From: RUG626 sp964553775
Lineage (GTDB): Bacteria; Bacillota; Clostridia; Oscillospirales; Oscillospiraceae
NCBI GenBank assembly: GCA_964553775.1
Contig: CAZKLU010000017.1
Coordinates: 1-31,465 of the forward strand
DNA: 31,465 bases
Direction of reading: 5' to 3'
This document shows positions 6,623 through 14,881 of the stretch, piece by piece. The translations under genes and the position numbers were made by a program. The notes below the pieces were generated by a model. It was not told the origin of the DNA and searched no databases. It saw nothing but the letters and a program-made list of their open reading frames with translations. Position 1 is the first letter of the stretch, and each line of letters starts with the position of its first letter.

Positions 6623-9600
6623 ATGCCAAATCATTGTCCGTATTGTCTGACAGAATTAAAATCAGGTCAGTTCTGCCCTATTTGCGGCAGAAACATAAAA
6701 GCATATCAGCCTATGCCCCACCAACTGCCGCCGGAAACAATGCTGAAAAGCCGCTATCTTCTCGGTGCTTCTCTCGGAGAGGGCGGGTTTGGAATAACTT
6801 ACCTCGGATACGATACTGAGCTTGCCAGAAAAGTTGCAGTCAAGGAATATTTTCCGTTTAATGTTGTACAGCGTAACAATTCACTCACTAACAGTGTCAC
6901 TACCTACAGCGAAAGCGGCAGGGCTATGTTTGAAAAAGGAAAGTCCGATTTCCTCAAAGAGGCACGTTCACTCGCAAAATTCGATCAGGTACCGGAAATT
7001 GTCAGAGTTATAGACTTCTTTGCTCTCAACAATACCGCTTATATCGTTATGGAGTACCTTCAGGGCGAAACGCTTAGAGATGTAGTCGCTAAGGGACGTA
7101 TACCGCCGGAACCGCTTCTTGAAATGATGAAACCCGTTATTTCCGCCCTCGGAGAGGTTCACAATGCGGGTATGATTCACCGCGATATAAGCCCTGACAA
7201 TATTATGCTCCTTAAAAACGGCAGAGTTAAGGTCATGGACTTTGGGTGTGCCAGAGATACCGCTACCTCAAATACTATGACTATCATGCTCAAGCACGGC
7301 TTCGCTCCAATAGAACAGTATACCGGTCACGATCAGGGACCATGGACGGATGTCTATTCGCTCTGCGCTACTATTTATTTCTGTCTGACAGGAATAATTC
7401 CCGACCGCGCCGTTGCAAGAATAGACCGTGATGAGCTTGTGCCGCCGCAAAATTTGGGCGTAATGATAAGTCCGCAAGTAAATAACGCTATCATGCACGG
7501 TCTTGCTGTGAGAGCAAATGACAGAATACAGAGTATGCCCCAGCTTTATAATGAGCTTTTTGCCGCTCATTCAGCTTCATCATATTATGTCGCAAACAAC
7601 TCTCAAGCGCAAAACAGCCCCGGCGGTTGGGCAAATATAAACGCCAACGTCCCTCCTGCTAATATGCAAAATTTTCAGTCCATAAACGGATCCTCAAATT
7701 TGACTCATCAAAACACTATTTCACAGCCACAAAACATAACGGTGCCAAGCAACGTCATAACAGGAGAATCCAAGACCGCTCAAAAACCGAAAAAGAAAAA
7801 AACTCACTGGGGAATTTTCGCCGGAATCGCCGGAGCAATCGTTGCCGCGGCGGCGGCATTGGTACTGATTTTCATTGTTTTCCCGAACAGCGGCAATGAC
7901 AACGAAGTGAGCGATAACCGCGTAACCGAATCCTCCGGTGATGACGATACCAATGCCGAAGATGTCGAGGACGAGGAACCGGCTTATGTGACAATAGCCG
8001 GTGAGCAATATCGCACCGACATCACGGAACTTGACCTTTCGGGAATGGGACTTTCGGATGCCGATATAGCGGATATTGGCAAGCTCACCAGCATTGAAGT
8101 TCTCAATCTTTCAGACAACCAAATTACTGATGTGGCAAATCTCGCGTCACTTTCGGAGCTTACGGAACTAAATCTGTCAGGCAACCTTATTGAAGACATT
8201 TCAACTCTCTCGGTATTGAAGAACCTCACATCTCTTAACCTCTACGATAACTATATTGGCTATATATCGGCACTGTCTTTGATGAACGAGCTTGAAGAGC
8301 TTAATCTGTCGTACAATGTAATAACCGATATATCCGCGCTCTCCGGTCTAACGACTTTGACAGCACTCGATATCTCAGAAAACGGAATTGAGGATATCTC
8401 ATCTCTCGCAAGTCTTACAAACCTCAAGTATCTCGATATATCCGATAACAGCATAAGCGATGGTACAGTTCTCACATCTTTAACAAACCTTGAATACCTC
8501 AACCTCTCGGAAACCAATGTCAATGACCTCACAATCGCGCTGTCACTTCCAAAACTCACAGGGCTTGGATGGGCAAGCAAGGGTATGAGCGATATATCAT
8601 ACTTCTCGCAATTTCCTAATCTTACTATACTCGACATCTCCGATAACGGTATCAGCGATATATCCTCGCTGTCCGTGATGTCGAATCTCACAGATCTCAC
8701 CGCAACAGACAACTACATTGAGGATATATCCGTACTCGCTCAGCTTGCGGAGCTTCAAACGCTCGACTTATCGAGCAACAACATAGGAAGCATTGAAGCA
8801 CTATCGGAACTCAAAAATCTCACATATCTTGCGGTACACTATAATCTTATAACCGATGTAACACCGCTGTCAGGTTTAACTCAGCTTGAAACTCTTGATA
8901 TATACGGCAATTCAATAACGGATATATCGGCTCTTTCTACACTTACAAGCCTGACATGGCTTGACATCTCATACAACGAGATTGAAAGTATTTCTCCTCT
9001 TTCCGCGCTTACAAGTCTTGAGCATCTTGATATTGCTAAAAATTCCATATCCGACATAACGGCACTAAGCAATCTCACAGAGCTTCAATACCTGAACCTC
9101 TATTCCAACTCTGTCGTTACAATAACCGCACTCAGCTCTCTTGAAAATCTGGAAAGACTGGTGCTGTGGGACAACGCTATCGCTGACGCTTCTCCTGTCT
9201 CGGAGCTTACGAAACTCACATATCTGGATATGGAAGACAACCTATTGTATGATCTTTCGCCGCTTTCGGGGCTTACGAATCTCAAATCGCTGTATCTTTC
9301 GGGCAATTTGATAAGTGACATTTCACCGCTCTCTCAGCTTACGGAACTGCAAAGCCTGTATCTGCCGGATAACATCATAAGCGATATTTCACCGCTCGCG
9401 GGACTTACAAACCTTACATATCTGTCACTGCGTGAAAACTTCATTGAGGATATTTCACCTCTTTCAAATATGACGAATCTCAACTCACTTTATCTATACA
9501 GCAACAAAATAACAGACATCTCGCCGCTTTCGGGTATGACGCACCTTAAATACCTGAACATAAGCGACAACAGCGTTGAAGATATCTCTGTACTGTCGGA

Positions 9601-9772
9601 GCTTTCCTCTCTCAGCTCTCTCTACATATACGGCAACAATATTTCCGATATATCATCGCTGTATTCGCTTTTAAATCTCTCATATTTATCGCTCGACAGC
9701 GGCACACTTACAACGGACGAGAAAACAAATCTTGAGAGTACACTTTCAGACTGCGATATAACATGGTATTGA
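6623..9772 (+). CDS. Membrane Ser/Thr protein kinase with zinc ribbon and extracellular LRR domain
   Basis: 1049 residues from the ATG at 6623, preferred over the ATG at 6599 because AGAAAGG sits just before it. Order: zinc ribbon (CPYC...CPIC; C5, C8, C18, C21); Hanks-type kinase with GEGGFGITYLG, VAVKEYFP (Lys74), HRDISPDN (Asp188, Asn193) and DFG (Asp206); a Gly/Asn/Gln-rich linker; KPKKKK then one membrane helix (about 396-420); an acidic spacer; then about 25 tandem 22-residue leucine-rich repeats (consensus LxLSxNxIxDISPLSxLTNLxx) from about residue 470, ending in a cap with DCDITW. The basic stretch before the helix puts the kinase inside and the LRRs outside. HRDxS instead of HRDxK seems typical of this clostridial kinase group (from memory). 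Probable role: a surface sensor that signals by phosphorylation; ligand and substrate unknown. Confidence 0.88.
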   Translation: MPNHCPYCLTELKSGQFCPICGRNIKAYQPMPHQLPPETMLKSRYLLGASLGEGGFGITYLGYDTELARKVAVKEYFPFNVVQRNNSLTNSVTTYSESGRAMFEKGKSDFLKEARSLAKFDQVPEIVRVIDFFALNNTAYIVMEYLQGETLRDVVAKGRIPPEPLLEMMKPVISALGEVHNAGMIHRDISPDNIMLLKNGRVKVMDFGCARDTATSNTMTIMLKHGFAPIEQYTGHDQGPWTDVYSLCATIYFCLTGIIPDRAVARIDRDELVPPQNLGVMISPQVNNAIMHGLAVRANDRIQSMPQLYNELFAAHSASSYYVANNSQAQNSPGGWANINANVPPANMQNFQSINGSSNLTHQNTISQPQNITVPSNVITGESKTAQKPKKKKTHWGIFAGIAGAIVAAAAALVLIFIVFPNSGNDNEVSDNRVTESSGDDDTNAEDVEDEEPAYVTIAGEQYRTDITELDLSGMGLSDADIADIGKLTSIEVLNLSDNQITDVANLASLSELTELNLSGNLIEDISTLSVLKNLTSLNLYDNYIGYISALSLMNELEELNLSYNVITDISALSGLTTLTALDISENGIEDISSLASLTNLKYLDISDNSISDGTVLTSLTNLEYLNLSETNVNDLTIALSLPKLTGLGWASKGMSDISYFSQFPNLTILDISDNGISDISSLSVMSNLTDLTATDNYIEDISVLAQLAELQTLDLSSNNIGSIEALSELKNLTYLAVHYNLITDVTPLSGLTQLETLDIYGNSITDISALSTLTSLTWLDISYNEIESISPLSALTSLEHLDIAKNSISDITALSNLTELQYLNLYSNSVVTITALSSLENLERLVLWDNAIADASPVSELTKLTYLDMEDNLLYDLSPLSGLTNLKSLYLSGNLISDISPLSQLTELQSLYLPDNIISDISPLAGLTNLTYLSLRENFIEDISPLSNMTNLNSLYLYSNKITDISPLSGMTHLKYLNISDNSVEDISVLSELSSLSSLYIYGNNISDISSLYSLLNLSYLSLDSGTLTTDEKTNLESTLSDCDITWY

Positions 9773-9775
9773 TAA

Positions 9776-10351
9776 ATGAAAACAGAAAGATTAAGCGAAA
9801 CATCAAAAATGACCACGCGGCATTTTCACTGTCGCGCAGGGCATGGGATAGAGATATTTATAGTTACGGCACTTATAATAGCTTCAACTGTATTCGCGCT
9901 CACGGCTTGCGGAATACCGAATATAGAGGTGCTTGACGAGAGTACACCAATACTCATACGCGATAACAAATACCCTCGTGAGACAACAGCTATAGAGCTT
10001 ACTGGACTTGACCTCACGGACGAGGATATAAAGGATATTGGCAAGCTCACGCAGCTCAAGACTCTCACACTCTGGGGAAACAGCGTAACAGACGCATCCG
10101 TGCTGGAGCCGCTTGTGAATCTCGAATATCTCGATCTGTTCAACAACAGTATAACTGATATAACTCCTCTCGCGAATCTGACGGAACTGACATATCTTGA
10201 CATAAGCTGGAACCCGATAGATGACCTTGCGCCGCTGTATACGCTCACAAATCTCAAAACTCTTGAAATAAGCGAGGGTGACTGGACGGAATCAGAACGC
10301 GAGAATCTTGAGGCAGCACTGTCAGAGTGCGAAATAATCTGGGAAAAGTAG
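9776..10351 (+). CDS. Leucine-rich-repeat lipoprotein, partner of the kinase
   Basis: 191 residues starting 3 bases after the kinase stop, so co-transcribed and probably coupled. The N-terminus is basic, followed by a hydrophobic segment (IFIVTALIIASTVFA) and a lipobox ALTAC (Cys45), so it should be lipid-anchored on the outer face of the membrane; a start at the second Met (9809) would give a more usual signal length with the lipobox Cys at 34. Four 22-residue LRRs of the same type as the kinase ectodomain follow, then a C-terminal cap (TESERENLEAALSECEIIW) clearly related to that of the kinase (TTDEKTNLESTLSDCDITW). It looks like a duplicated, kinase-free copy of the receptor's outer end. 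It may share a ligand or bind the kinase ectodomain; this is inference. Confidence 0.82.
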   Translation: MKTERLSETSKMTTRHFHCRAGHGIEIFIVTALIIASTVFALTACGIPNIEVLDESTPILIRDNKYPRETTAIELTGLDLTDEDIKDIGKLTQLKTLTLWGNSVTDASVLEPLVNLEYLDLFNNSITDITPLANLTELTYLDISWNPIDDLAPLYTLTNLKTLEISEGDWTESERENLEAALSECEIIWEK

Positions 10352-10621
10352 CATTCACCCATTATTATGTTGGAGCATACATTATTGTAAGAGACTATTG
10401 TCCTCTTACCGCGCAGAAATCATGTCGGCAAGCATACCTTAAAAATTGGCAAATTCGCAATATGAAAAGAAAGTCTACTTGCCATCTGAAAAACCTCAAA
10501 TATGGGACACCATTCCATGTATTGCGGACAGCTTTGTCCGCGGCTCAGCTTTACACATTTGCGGTAATTGGTTCCGATCCATTTTGCGCGGAAAACATCT
10601 CTCACAGAGGGTGAGTAAATA
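10352..10621 (+). other. Intergenic region with two perfect hairpins
   Basis: No coding sequence is supported. Two perfect 7-bp hairpins lie here: GTAAGAG/CTCTTAC (10387-10393 with 10403-10409) and GCGGACA/TGTCCGC with a GCTT loop (10524-10530 with 10535-10541). Neither is followed by a T-run. No consensus promoter was seen before the LysM gene, so these may be structures within the operon transcript. Confidence 0.45.
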
Positions 10622-10924
10622 ATGTATGAATATGAAGTTAAGCAAGGGGAAAGTCTGCGTTCCATCTCAGAAAAATTTGACACAGACGAGAAAACAGTTG
10701 CGAGAATAAACAAACTGAACAGAAAAAACAAGCACTTAGAAAAAGCTCTTCAGCAGGGCAGTCATCTCGATATTCCGGTTGTAATCCTCCGCAAGAAACT
10801 GTGCGAGTACGAAACATTGAGTTCACTTTCAGAAAGTCTTGAAATAAATACCAGCAACGCTGTCCTGACCCGCGATGGAGAAATTATCTACATCTTCCCA
10901 TGCGGCTTTACTGACCAGCAATAA
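10622..10924 (+). CDS. Small LysM-domain protein
   Basis: 100 residues. The first about 50 form a LysM domain (YEVKQGESLRSISEKFDTDE, then LNRKNKHL...GSHLDIPV), a fold that binds the N-acetylglucosamine chains of peptidoglycan or chitin. The second half (LCEYETLSSLSESLEINTSN) may be a degenerate second LysM. No signal peptide or membrane helix is visible, so its location is unclear; it could act in the cytoplasm or spore, as many clostridial LysM proteins do. The start follows GAGGGTGAG. It lies downstream of the kinase-LRR and LRR lipoprotein genes in the same direction, which suggests a shared cell-wall-related job but does not prove it. Confidence 0.75.
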   Translation: MYEYEVKQGESLRSISEKFDTDEKTVARINKLNRKNKHLEKALQQGSHLDIPVVILRKKLCEYETLSSLSESLEINTSNAVLTRDGEIIYIFPCGFTDQQ

Positions 10925-10991
10925 ACTCTCTTGCCCCGCGCTTCGTAAAAATTGATGTCAAGATAAGTCGCGGTCAATGTTTTTTTGCTTT

Positions 10992-11024
10992 TTTCAGGTT
11001 AATTTCAGCTTCATGCGGTATACT
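10992..11024 (+). promoter_or_regulatory. Promoter of the two-component operon with direct repeats
   Basis: TATACT (11019-11024) is a good -10 box, but the -35 position (about 10996-11001) is poor. Two copies of TTTCAG (10992-10997 and 11003-11008) with an 11-bp period cover that position. Such direct repeats one helical turn apart are the usual binding sites of OmpR-family regulators, so the operon is probably activated by its own response regulator. Confidence 0.6.
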
Positions 11025-11030
11025 GTAGAC

Positions 11031-11265
11031 AAGTTATATTGAATGTATCTTTAATTATGTTTAATATAATCGAGGGTCAGCGGTTTCGCTGTAAAACGGG
11101 AACAAAACAGCAATTTATGGCTTTATAGTAAACGGCAATTACTATGTCGTTTACTATAAAAATGTTTAACAGGCAGCGAAAACGATCATCGAATACCGCA
11201 AACCCGCCGCAAACATCTCTTGTCCGCCGGCAAGAGACAATCCTGTAAAGGAGATGATGCCAGAT
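11031..11265 (+). other. Hairpin-rich leader of the two-component operon
   Basis: A leader of about 235 nt without an ORF. It contains CAGCG/CGCTG (11078-11082 with 11087-11091), a perfect 13-bp stem TTTATAGTAAACG/CGTTTACTATAAA (11122-11134 with 11148-11160) around a 13-base loop, and TCTCTTG/CAAGAGA (11216-11222 with 11231-11237) ending about 10 bases before the ribosome site. No known riboswitch class was recognised. Confidence 0.5.
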
Positions 11266-11937
11266 ATGCGTATTCTGATAGCCGAGGATGAAGTGTTTAT
11301 TGCGCGCGCCCTTAAGGTTATGCTTGAAAAAAATAAATATACGGTCGATATGGTTCACGACGGCAACGACGCACTCGATTATATTCGCGCCGTGAATTAC
11401 GACGCACTTGTGCTTGATATTATGATGCCCGGCATGGATGGTCTGGAGGTTCTGAAACGCGCACGAGCTGAGGGCATAAAAACACCGGCATTGTTTCTTA
11501 CAGCCAAAAGCGAGGTCGAGGATCGCGTCGCGGGATTGGACGCAGGTGCGGATGATTACCTGCCTAAACCATTTGCGACAACCGAGTTTCTTGCAAGAGT
11601 CAGGGCACTCACAAGAAGAAGCGGCACATACTCATCCTCCGTAATAAATATCGGCAATACATCCCTTGACCGCGACAGTTACACTATCTCCGCAGACGGC
11701 AAATCTGTGCGGCTCAATAATAAGGAATATCAGCTCATGGAACTTTTTATGTGTAACCCGCGCAGGATATTCTCCTCAGAGCAGCTCATGGAGCGTATCT
11801 GGGGTCTTGATACGGAGACGGAAATAGATGTGGTTTGGACGTACATCGGTTTTTTACGCAAAAAGCTGAAACAAATCGGCTCCAACACCGAGCTTAGAAC
11901 GGTAAGAGGAGCGGGCTATGCCCTTGAGTATGAGTAA
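11266..11937 (+). CDS. OmpR-family response regulator
   Basis: 223 residues. The receiver domain has the acidic pair ED at residues 7-8, phospho-acceptor Asp51 (LVLDIMMPGMDG), a T/K switch pair (LFLTAK) and Lys101 (LPKPF). The C-terminal winged helix (about 130-222; LNNKEYQLMELFMCNPRRIF, then VWTYIGFLRKKL and VRGAGYALE) is of the OmpR/PhoB type. I prefer this ATG to those at 11254 and 11257, because AAAGGAG (11247-11253) abuts those codons and MRILIAEDE is the normal N-terminus. It is encoded with its cognate kinase, overlapping by one base (TAATG). Target genes are unknown; the TTTCAG repeats at its own promoter suggest autoregulation. Confidence 0.92.
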   Translation: MRILIAEDEVFIARALKVMLEKNKYTVDMVHDGNDALDYIRAVNYDALVLDIMMPGMDGLEVLKRARAEGIKTPALFLTAKSEVEDRVAGLDAGADDYLPKPFATTEFLARVRALTRRSGTYSSSVINIGNTSLDRDSYTISADGKSVRLNNKEYQLMELFMCNPRRIFSSEQLMERIWGLDTETEIDVVWTYIGFLRKKLKQIGSNTELRTVRGAGYALEYE

Positions 11938-13157
11938 TGCTTAAAAAAATGAGATGGCGTTTCGTTGGTGCGGCTATGAGTGCTTTCATGGCGGTAATAC
12001 TTATTCTGCTTTTGGTTGTAAACCTGTGGAACTATAGTATAATCACCTCGGAACAGGATGAGACACTCGACTTTCTTAGCTCTGTGGACTATAGCGGCGG
12101 TGACCGGAACGTCGGTATGTGGATGGTGATTCCCAACGGCAGATTCTCAAAGGAAACACCGTACACGACACGGTTTTTTGCCGTATACCGTGACTATTCA
12201 AGCGATATTTCAATAGTGTATCAGGAATATATCGCTTCAGTTTCCACGGAAGAGGCTCTTGCTTACGCTGACACTGTTTTCGCGAGAAACGGCAGTGAAG
12301 GGTATTACCGTGACTACAGGTACCGCGTGACAAGCTCACAGTATGGCGAGACTGCGATATTTTTGAATTCAGAACAGAAACTCGCCTCAATGCGTTCACT
12401 GCTGCTTGCTTCAATAGCTGTCGCGATTATAAGCAGTATCGCGCTGCTTCTGCTTGTGCTGTTGCTTTCAAAAAGAGCGATTGCTCCGTATATCAAGAAT
12501 ATCGAAACACAGAAACGCTTCATTACAGACGCGGGACATGAACTGAAAACACCGATCACAGCTATTTCAACAAGCGCGGATATTCTCGCTATGGAGCTTG
12601 AGGACAACGAGTGGGTCAAAAATATACAATCACAGAGTACAAGACTTGCTAAGTTGGTTACGAATCTTGTTACACTATCCAGACTTGACGAGGATCAGCC
12701 ATTTCCTGAACGCGGCGAATTTTCATTGAGCGATGCCGTGTGGGAGATAAGCGAACCAATTGCGGCTATCGCCAAGGCACAGGGCAAACGATATGTGCAG
12801 AACATTGAGGACGGTGTTGTTGTAAACGGTGACAGAAACGCAATACAGCAGATGGTGTCAATACTTCTTGACAACGCCGTGAAATACTCAACGGATGGAG
12901 CACTCATAGAGCTTGAGGTGAGACAGCACGCTAAAAAAGCGGAAATTGTTGTTCGCAACGAGTGCGATATAGATGATTATACCCATGTTGATAAACTTTT
13001 TGATAGATTTTACCGTCCCGACAGCTCACGTTCACATAAAACCGGCGGCACTGGAATAGGTCTTTCAATAGCTAAATCCACAGCCGAGGCACACGGAGGC
13101 ACAATAACAGCCGAAAGCCCCGATGGAAAAACAATAACATTCAAAGCAACATTGTAA
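11937..13157 (+). CDS. Sensor histidine kinase
   Basis: 406 residues. Two membrane helices (about 10-32 and 153-178) enclose an extracellular sensing region of about 120 residues with no recognised domain. The cytoplasmic part has a HisKA domain with His201 in FITDAGHELKTPI, an N box (MVSILLDNAVKYS), a DKLFDRFYR F box, and GTGIGLSIAK in the HATPase domain. The start overlaps the regulator's stop by one base, so translation is coupled. It autophosphorylates and passes the phosphate to Asp51 of the neighbouring regulator (family knowledge). The signal is unknown; envelope stress would fit the neighbourhood but is a guess. Confidence 0.92.
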   Translation: MLKKMRWRFVGAAMSAFMAVILILLLVVNLWNYSIITSEQDETLDFLSSVDYSGGDRNVGMWMVIPNGRFSKETPYTTRFFAVYRDYSSDISIVYQEYIASVSTEEALAYADTVFARNGSEGYYRDYRYRVTSSQYGETAIFLNSEQKLASMRSLLLASIAVAIISSIALLLLVLLLSKRAIAPYIKNIETQKRFITDAGHELKTPITAISTSADILAMELEDNEWVKNIQSQSTRLAKLVTNLVTLSRLDEDQPFPERGEFSLSDAVWEISEPIAAIAKAQGKRYVQNIEDGVVVNGDRNAIQQMVSILLDNAVKYSTDGALIELEVRQHAKKAEIVVRNECDIDDYTHVDKLFDRFYRPDSSRSHKTGGTGIGLSIAKSTAEAHGGTITAESPDGKTITFKATL

Positions 13158-13378
13158 ATATGCTCTGAAATAGCCATACACAACTCTATGATTTCCGCCG
13201 CTGTTTTACGCGCAAGCGCATATGGGAATCCCGGCGGCGAATAAATCCGGATGCCAAACCGTTTTATTATCGGTTTGGTGTTTTTTTATGCCCACTTCAA
13301 AGACCATTTATTAACTGATTAGCGTAAAAAGCAGTCGATACAGCCATATGCAACATCAAATTTTGTTCAAATCAACGG
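13158..13378 (+). terminator. Intergenic region with terminator of the two-component operon
   Basis: A strong rho-independent terminator lies at 13254-13287: an 8-bp stem CCAAACCG/CGGTTTGG around a 9-base loop, then TG and seven T residues. The rest of the gap up to the decarboxylase promoter holds nothing I recognise. Confidence 0.75.
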
Positions 13379-13407
13379 TTGAAATAAAGCTGTAAAAACA
13401 CTATAAT
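13379..13407 (+). promoter_or_regulatory. Sigma-A promoter of the decarboxylase operon
   Basis: TTGAAA (13379-13384), a 17-base spacer and TATAAT (13402-13407), about 50 bases before the oadA start. Confidence 0.75.
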
Positions 13408-13458
13408 ATTATAAGTGTAAATTTATATAAAATCTTTTATCAAAAGGAGTTTCATAAT

Positions 13459-14871
13459 ATGAAAAAAAGGAAAGTTCAGTTCACTGAAACTGTTCTCAGG
13501 GACGCGAACCAGTCGCTGATGGCGACGAGACTTCCATATTCTGACTATGAGAAGATACTGCCAACTATGGACAAGGCAGGGTACTACTCGGTCGAGTGCT
13601 GGGGCGGCGCGACATTTGATTCGTGTCTTCGCTACCTTGGCGAGGATCCATGGGAACGTCTTCGCAACATACGCAAAAATATGCCGAATACAAAGCTGCA
13701 GATGCTTCTTCGCGGACAGAATCTTTTGGGGTACAAGCATTACCACGATGATGTAGTTGAGAAATTTGTTGAGCTTAGTATAAAGAACGGCATAGATATT
13801 ATACGCATATTCGATGCTCTCAACGACTTCCGCAATATAAAGACGGCTCTTGAGGCAACAAAGAAATACGCGACAAAGAACACTATAGCGTCCGGGTGTA
13901 TCTCATATACGCAAAGCCCCGTACACACTGTCCAGAAATATGTTGATATGTGCAAGGAACTTGTCAACATGGGCTTCGATACAATCTGCCTTAAAGATAT
14001 GGCGGGTACAATGTCCCCATACGAGGCTGAGGGCTTGATTAAGGGCATTAAGAACGCCGTTGGCGATGTGCCACTCATTCTTCACACACACTGCACAACC
14101 GGCATGGCATACATGACGCTCACAAAGGCTATCGAATCCGGCGTTGATGTTATCGACACCGCTACATCGTGCTTCTCCAACGGCACAAGCCAGCCCGCTA
14201 CTGAGACAATGTTCTATGCTCTCCAGCAATATAACATTCCCACAAACCTCAATGAGAAGGTTATCAATGAGGTAAACGACTACTTCAAGCCAATCAAGCA
14301 GAAATATATTGACAACGGTCTTATCAACCCTAAGTCAATGGCAACGGATTCGCAGGCACTTGTCTACAAGGTTCCGGGCGGTATGCTCTCAAACATGATA
14401 GCGAATCTCAAGGATATGCACGCTATGGATAAGTTCGACGCGGCACTTGCTGAAATTCCCGAGGTGCGTAAAGACCTCGGATACCCGCCGCTTGTTACGC
14501 CGCTGTCACAAATGGTGGGCAATCAAGCTGTGACAAATGTCATAGTCGGCGAGAGATACAAAAATGTCTCCATGGAGGTAACAAACTACTTCAAGGGCGA
14601 GTATGGCATAGCTCCGGGTGAAGTCAACCACGACCTTGAGAAGAAGCTCCTGACAAAAGCGGGACTTGACGCGCCGGTGGACTGCCGTATTGAGGATTCT
14701 AAGCGCACAGGACAGGAATTCAAGGACGCAAAGGCTGCTCTCGGCGACCTTGCGGAGAGTGAGGAGGATATTATGAGCTATATCTGCTTCCCGCAGCAGA
14801 CAGAGAAATTCCTCAAGGAGCGCAAGGAGAAGAGAGAGAATCGCGTCAAATACTCGATAACTGAGGCGTAA
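13459..14871 (+). CDS. oadA: Oxaloacetate decarboxylase alpha subunit (carboxyltransferase)
   Basis: 470 residues with the carboxyltransferase barrel: RDANQSLMATR (residues 14-24), the RGQNLLGY segment, Lys179 in CLKDMAG (the carbamylated lysine of the family) and the metal-binding HTHCTTG (His209, His211). It transfers the carboxyl group from oxaloacetate to biotin. Many OadA proteins are about 590 residues with a fused biotin domain; here that domain is missing and is encoded separately two genes downstream. The alpha, gamma, carrier, beta set shows the gene belongs to a membrane sodium-pumping decarboxylase rather than to pyruvate carboxylase. AAAGGAG precedes the ATG; first gene of the operon. 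Confidence 0.92.
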   Translation: MKKRKVQFTETVLRDANQSLMATRLPYSDYEKILPTMDKAGYYSVECWGGATFDSCLRYLGEDPWERLRNIRKNMPNTKLQMLLRGQNLLGYKHYHDDVVEKFVELSIKNGIDIIRIFDALNDFRNIKTALEATKKYATKNTIASGCISYTQSPVHTVQKYVDMCKELVNMGFDTICLKDMAGTMSPYEAEGLIKGIKNAVGDVPLILHTHCTTGMAYMTLTKAIESGVDVIDTATSCFSNGTSQPATETMFYALQQYNIPTNLNEKVINEVNDYFKPIKQKYIDNGLINPKSMATDSQALVYKVPGGMLSNMIANLKDMHAMDKFDAALAEIPEVRKDLGYPPLVTPLSQMVGNQAVTNVIVGERYKNVSMEVTNYFKGEYGIAPGEVNHDLEKKLLTKAGLDAPVDCRIEDSKRTGQEFKDAKAALGDLAESEEDIMSYICFPQQTEKFLKERKEKRENRVKYSITEA

Positions 14872-14881
14872 GGAGGATACT

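Noticed and set aside
8260..9321. Several minus-strand open frames inside the kinase gene (up to 150 codons, Ser/Arg/Leu-rich)
   Set aside because: They are mirror images of the LRR repeat codons: a 22-codon repeat keeps the antisense frame open. They have no ribosome sites and low-complexity composition.
9826..10362. 178-codon minus-strand frame opposite the LRR lipoprotein
   Set aside because: Same artefact of LRR codon use; the sense strand has a signal peptide, lipobox and coupled start.
10327..10614. 95-codon plus-strand frame overlapping the end of the LRR lipoprotein
   Set aside because: No ribosome site and no recognisable domain; it runs through two perfect hairpins, which fits non-coding sequence better.
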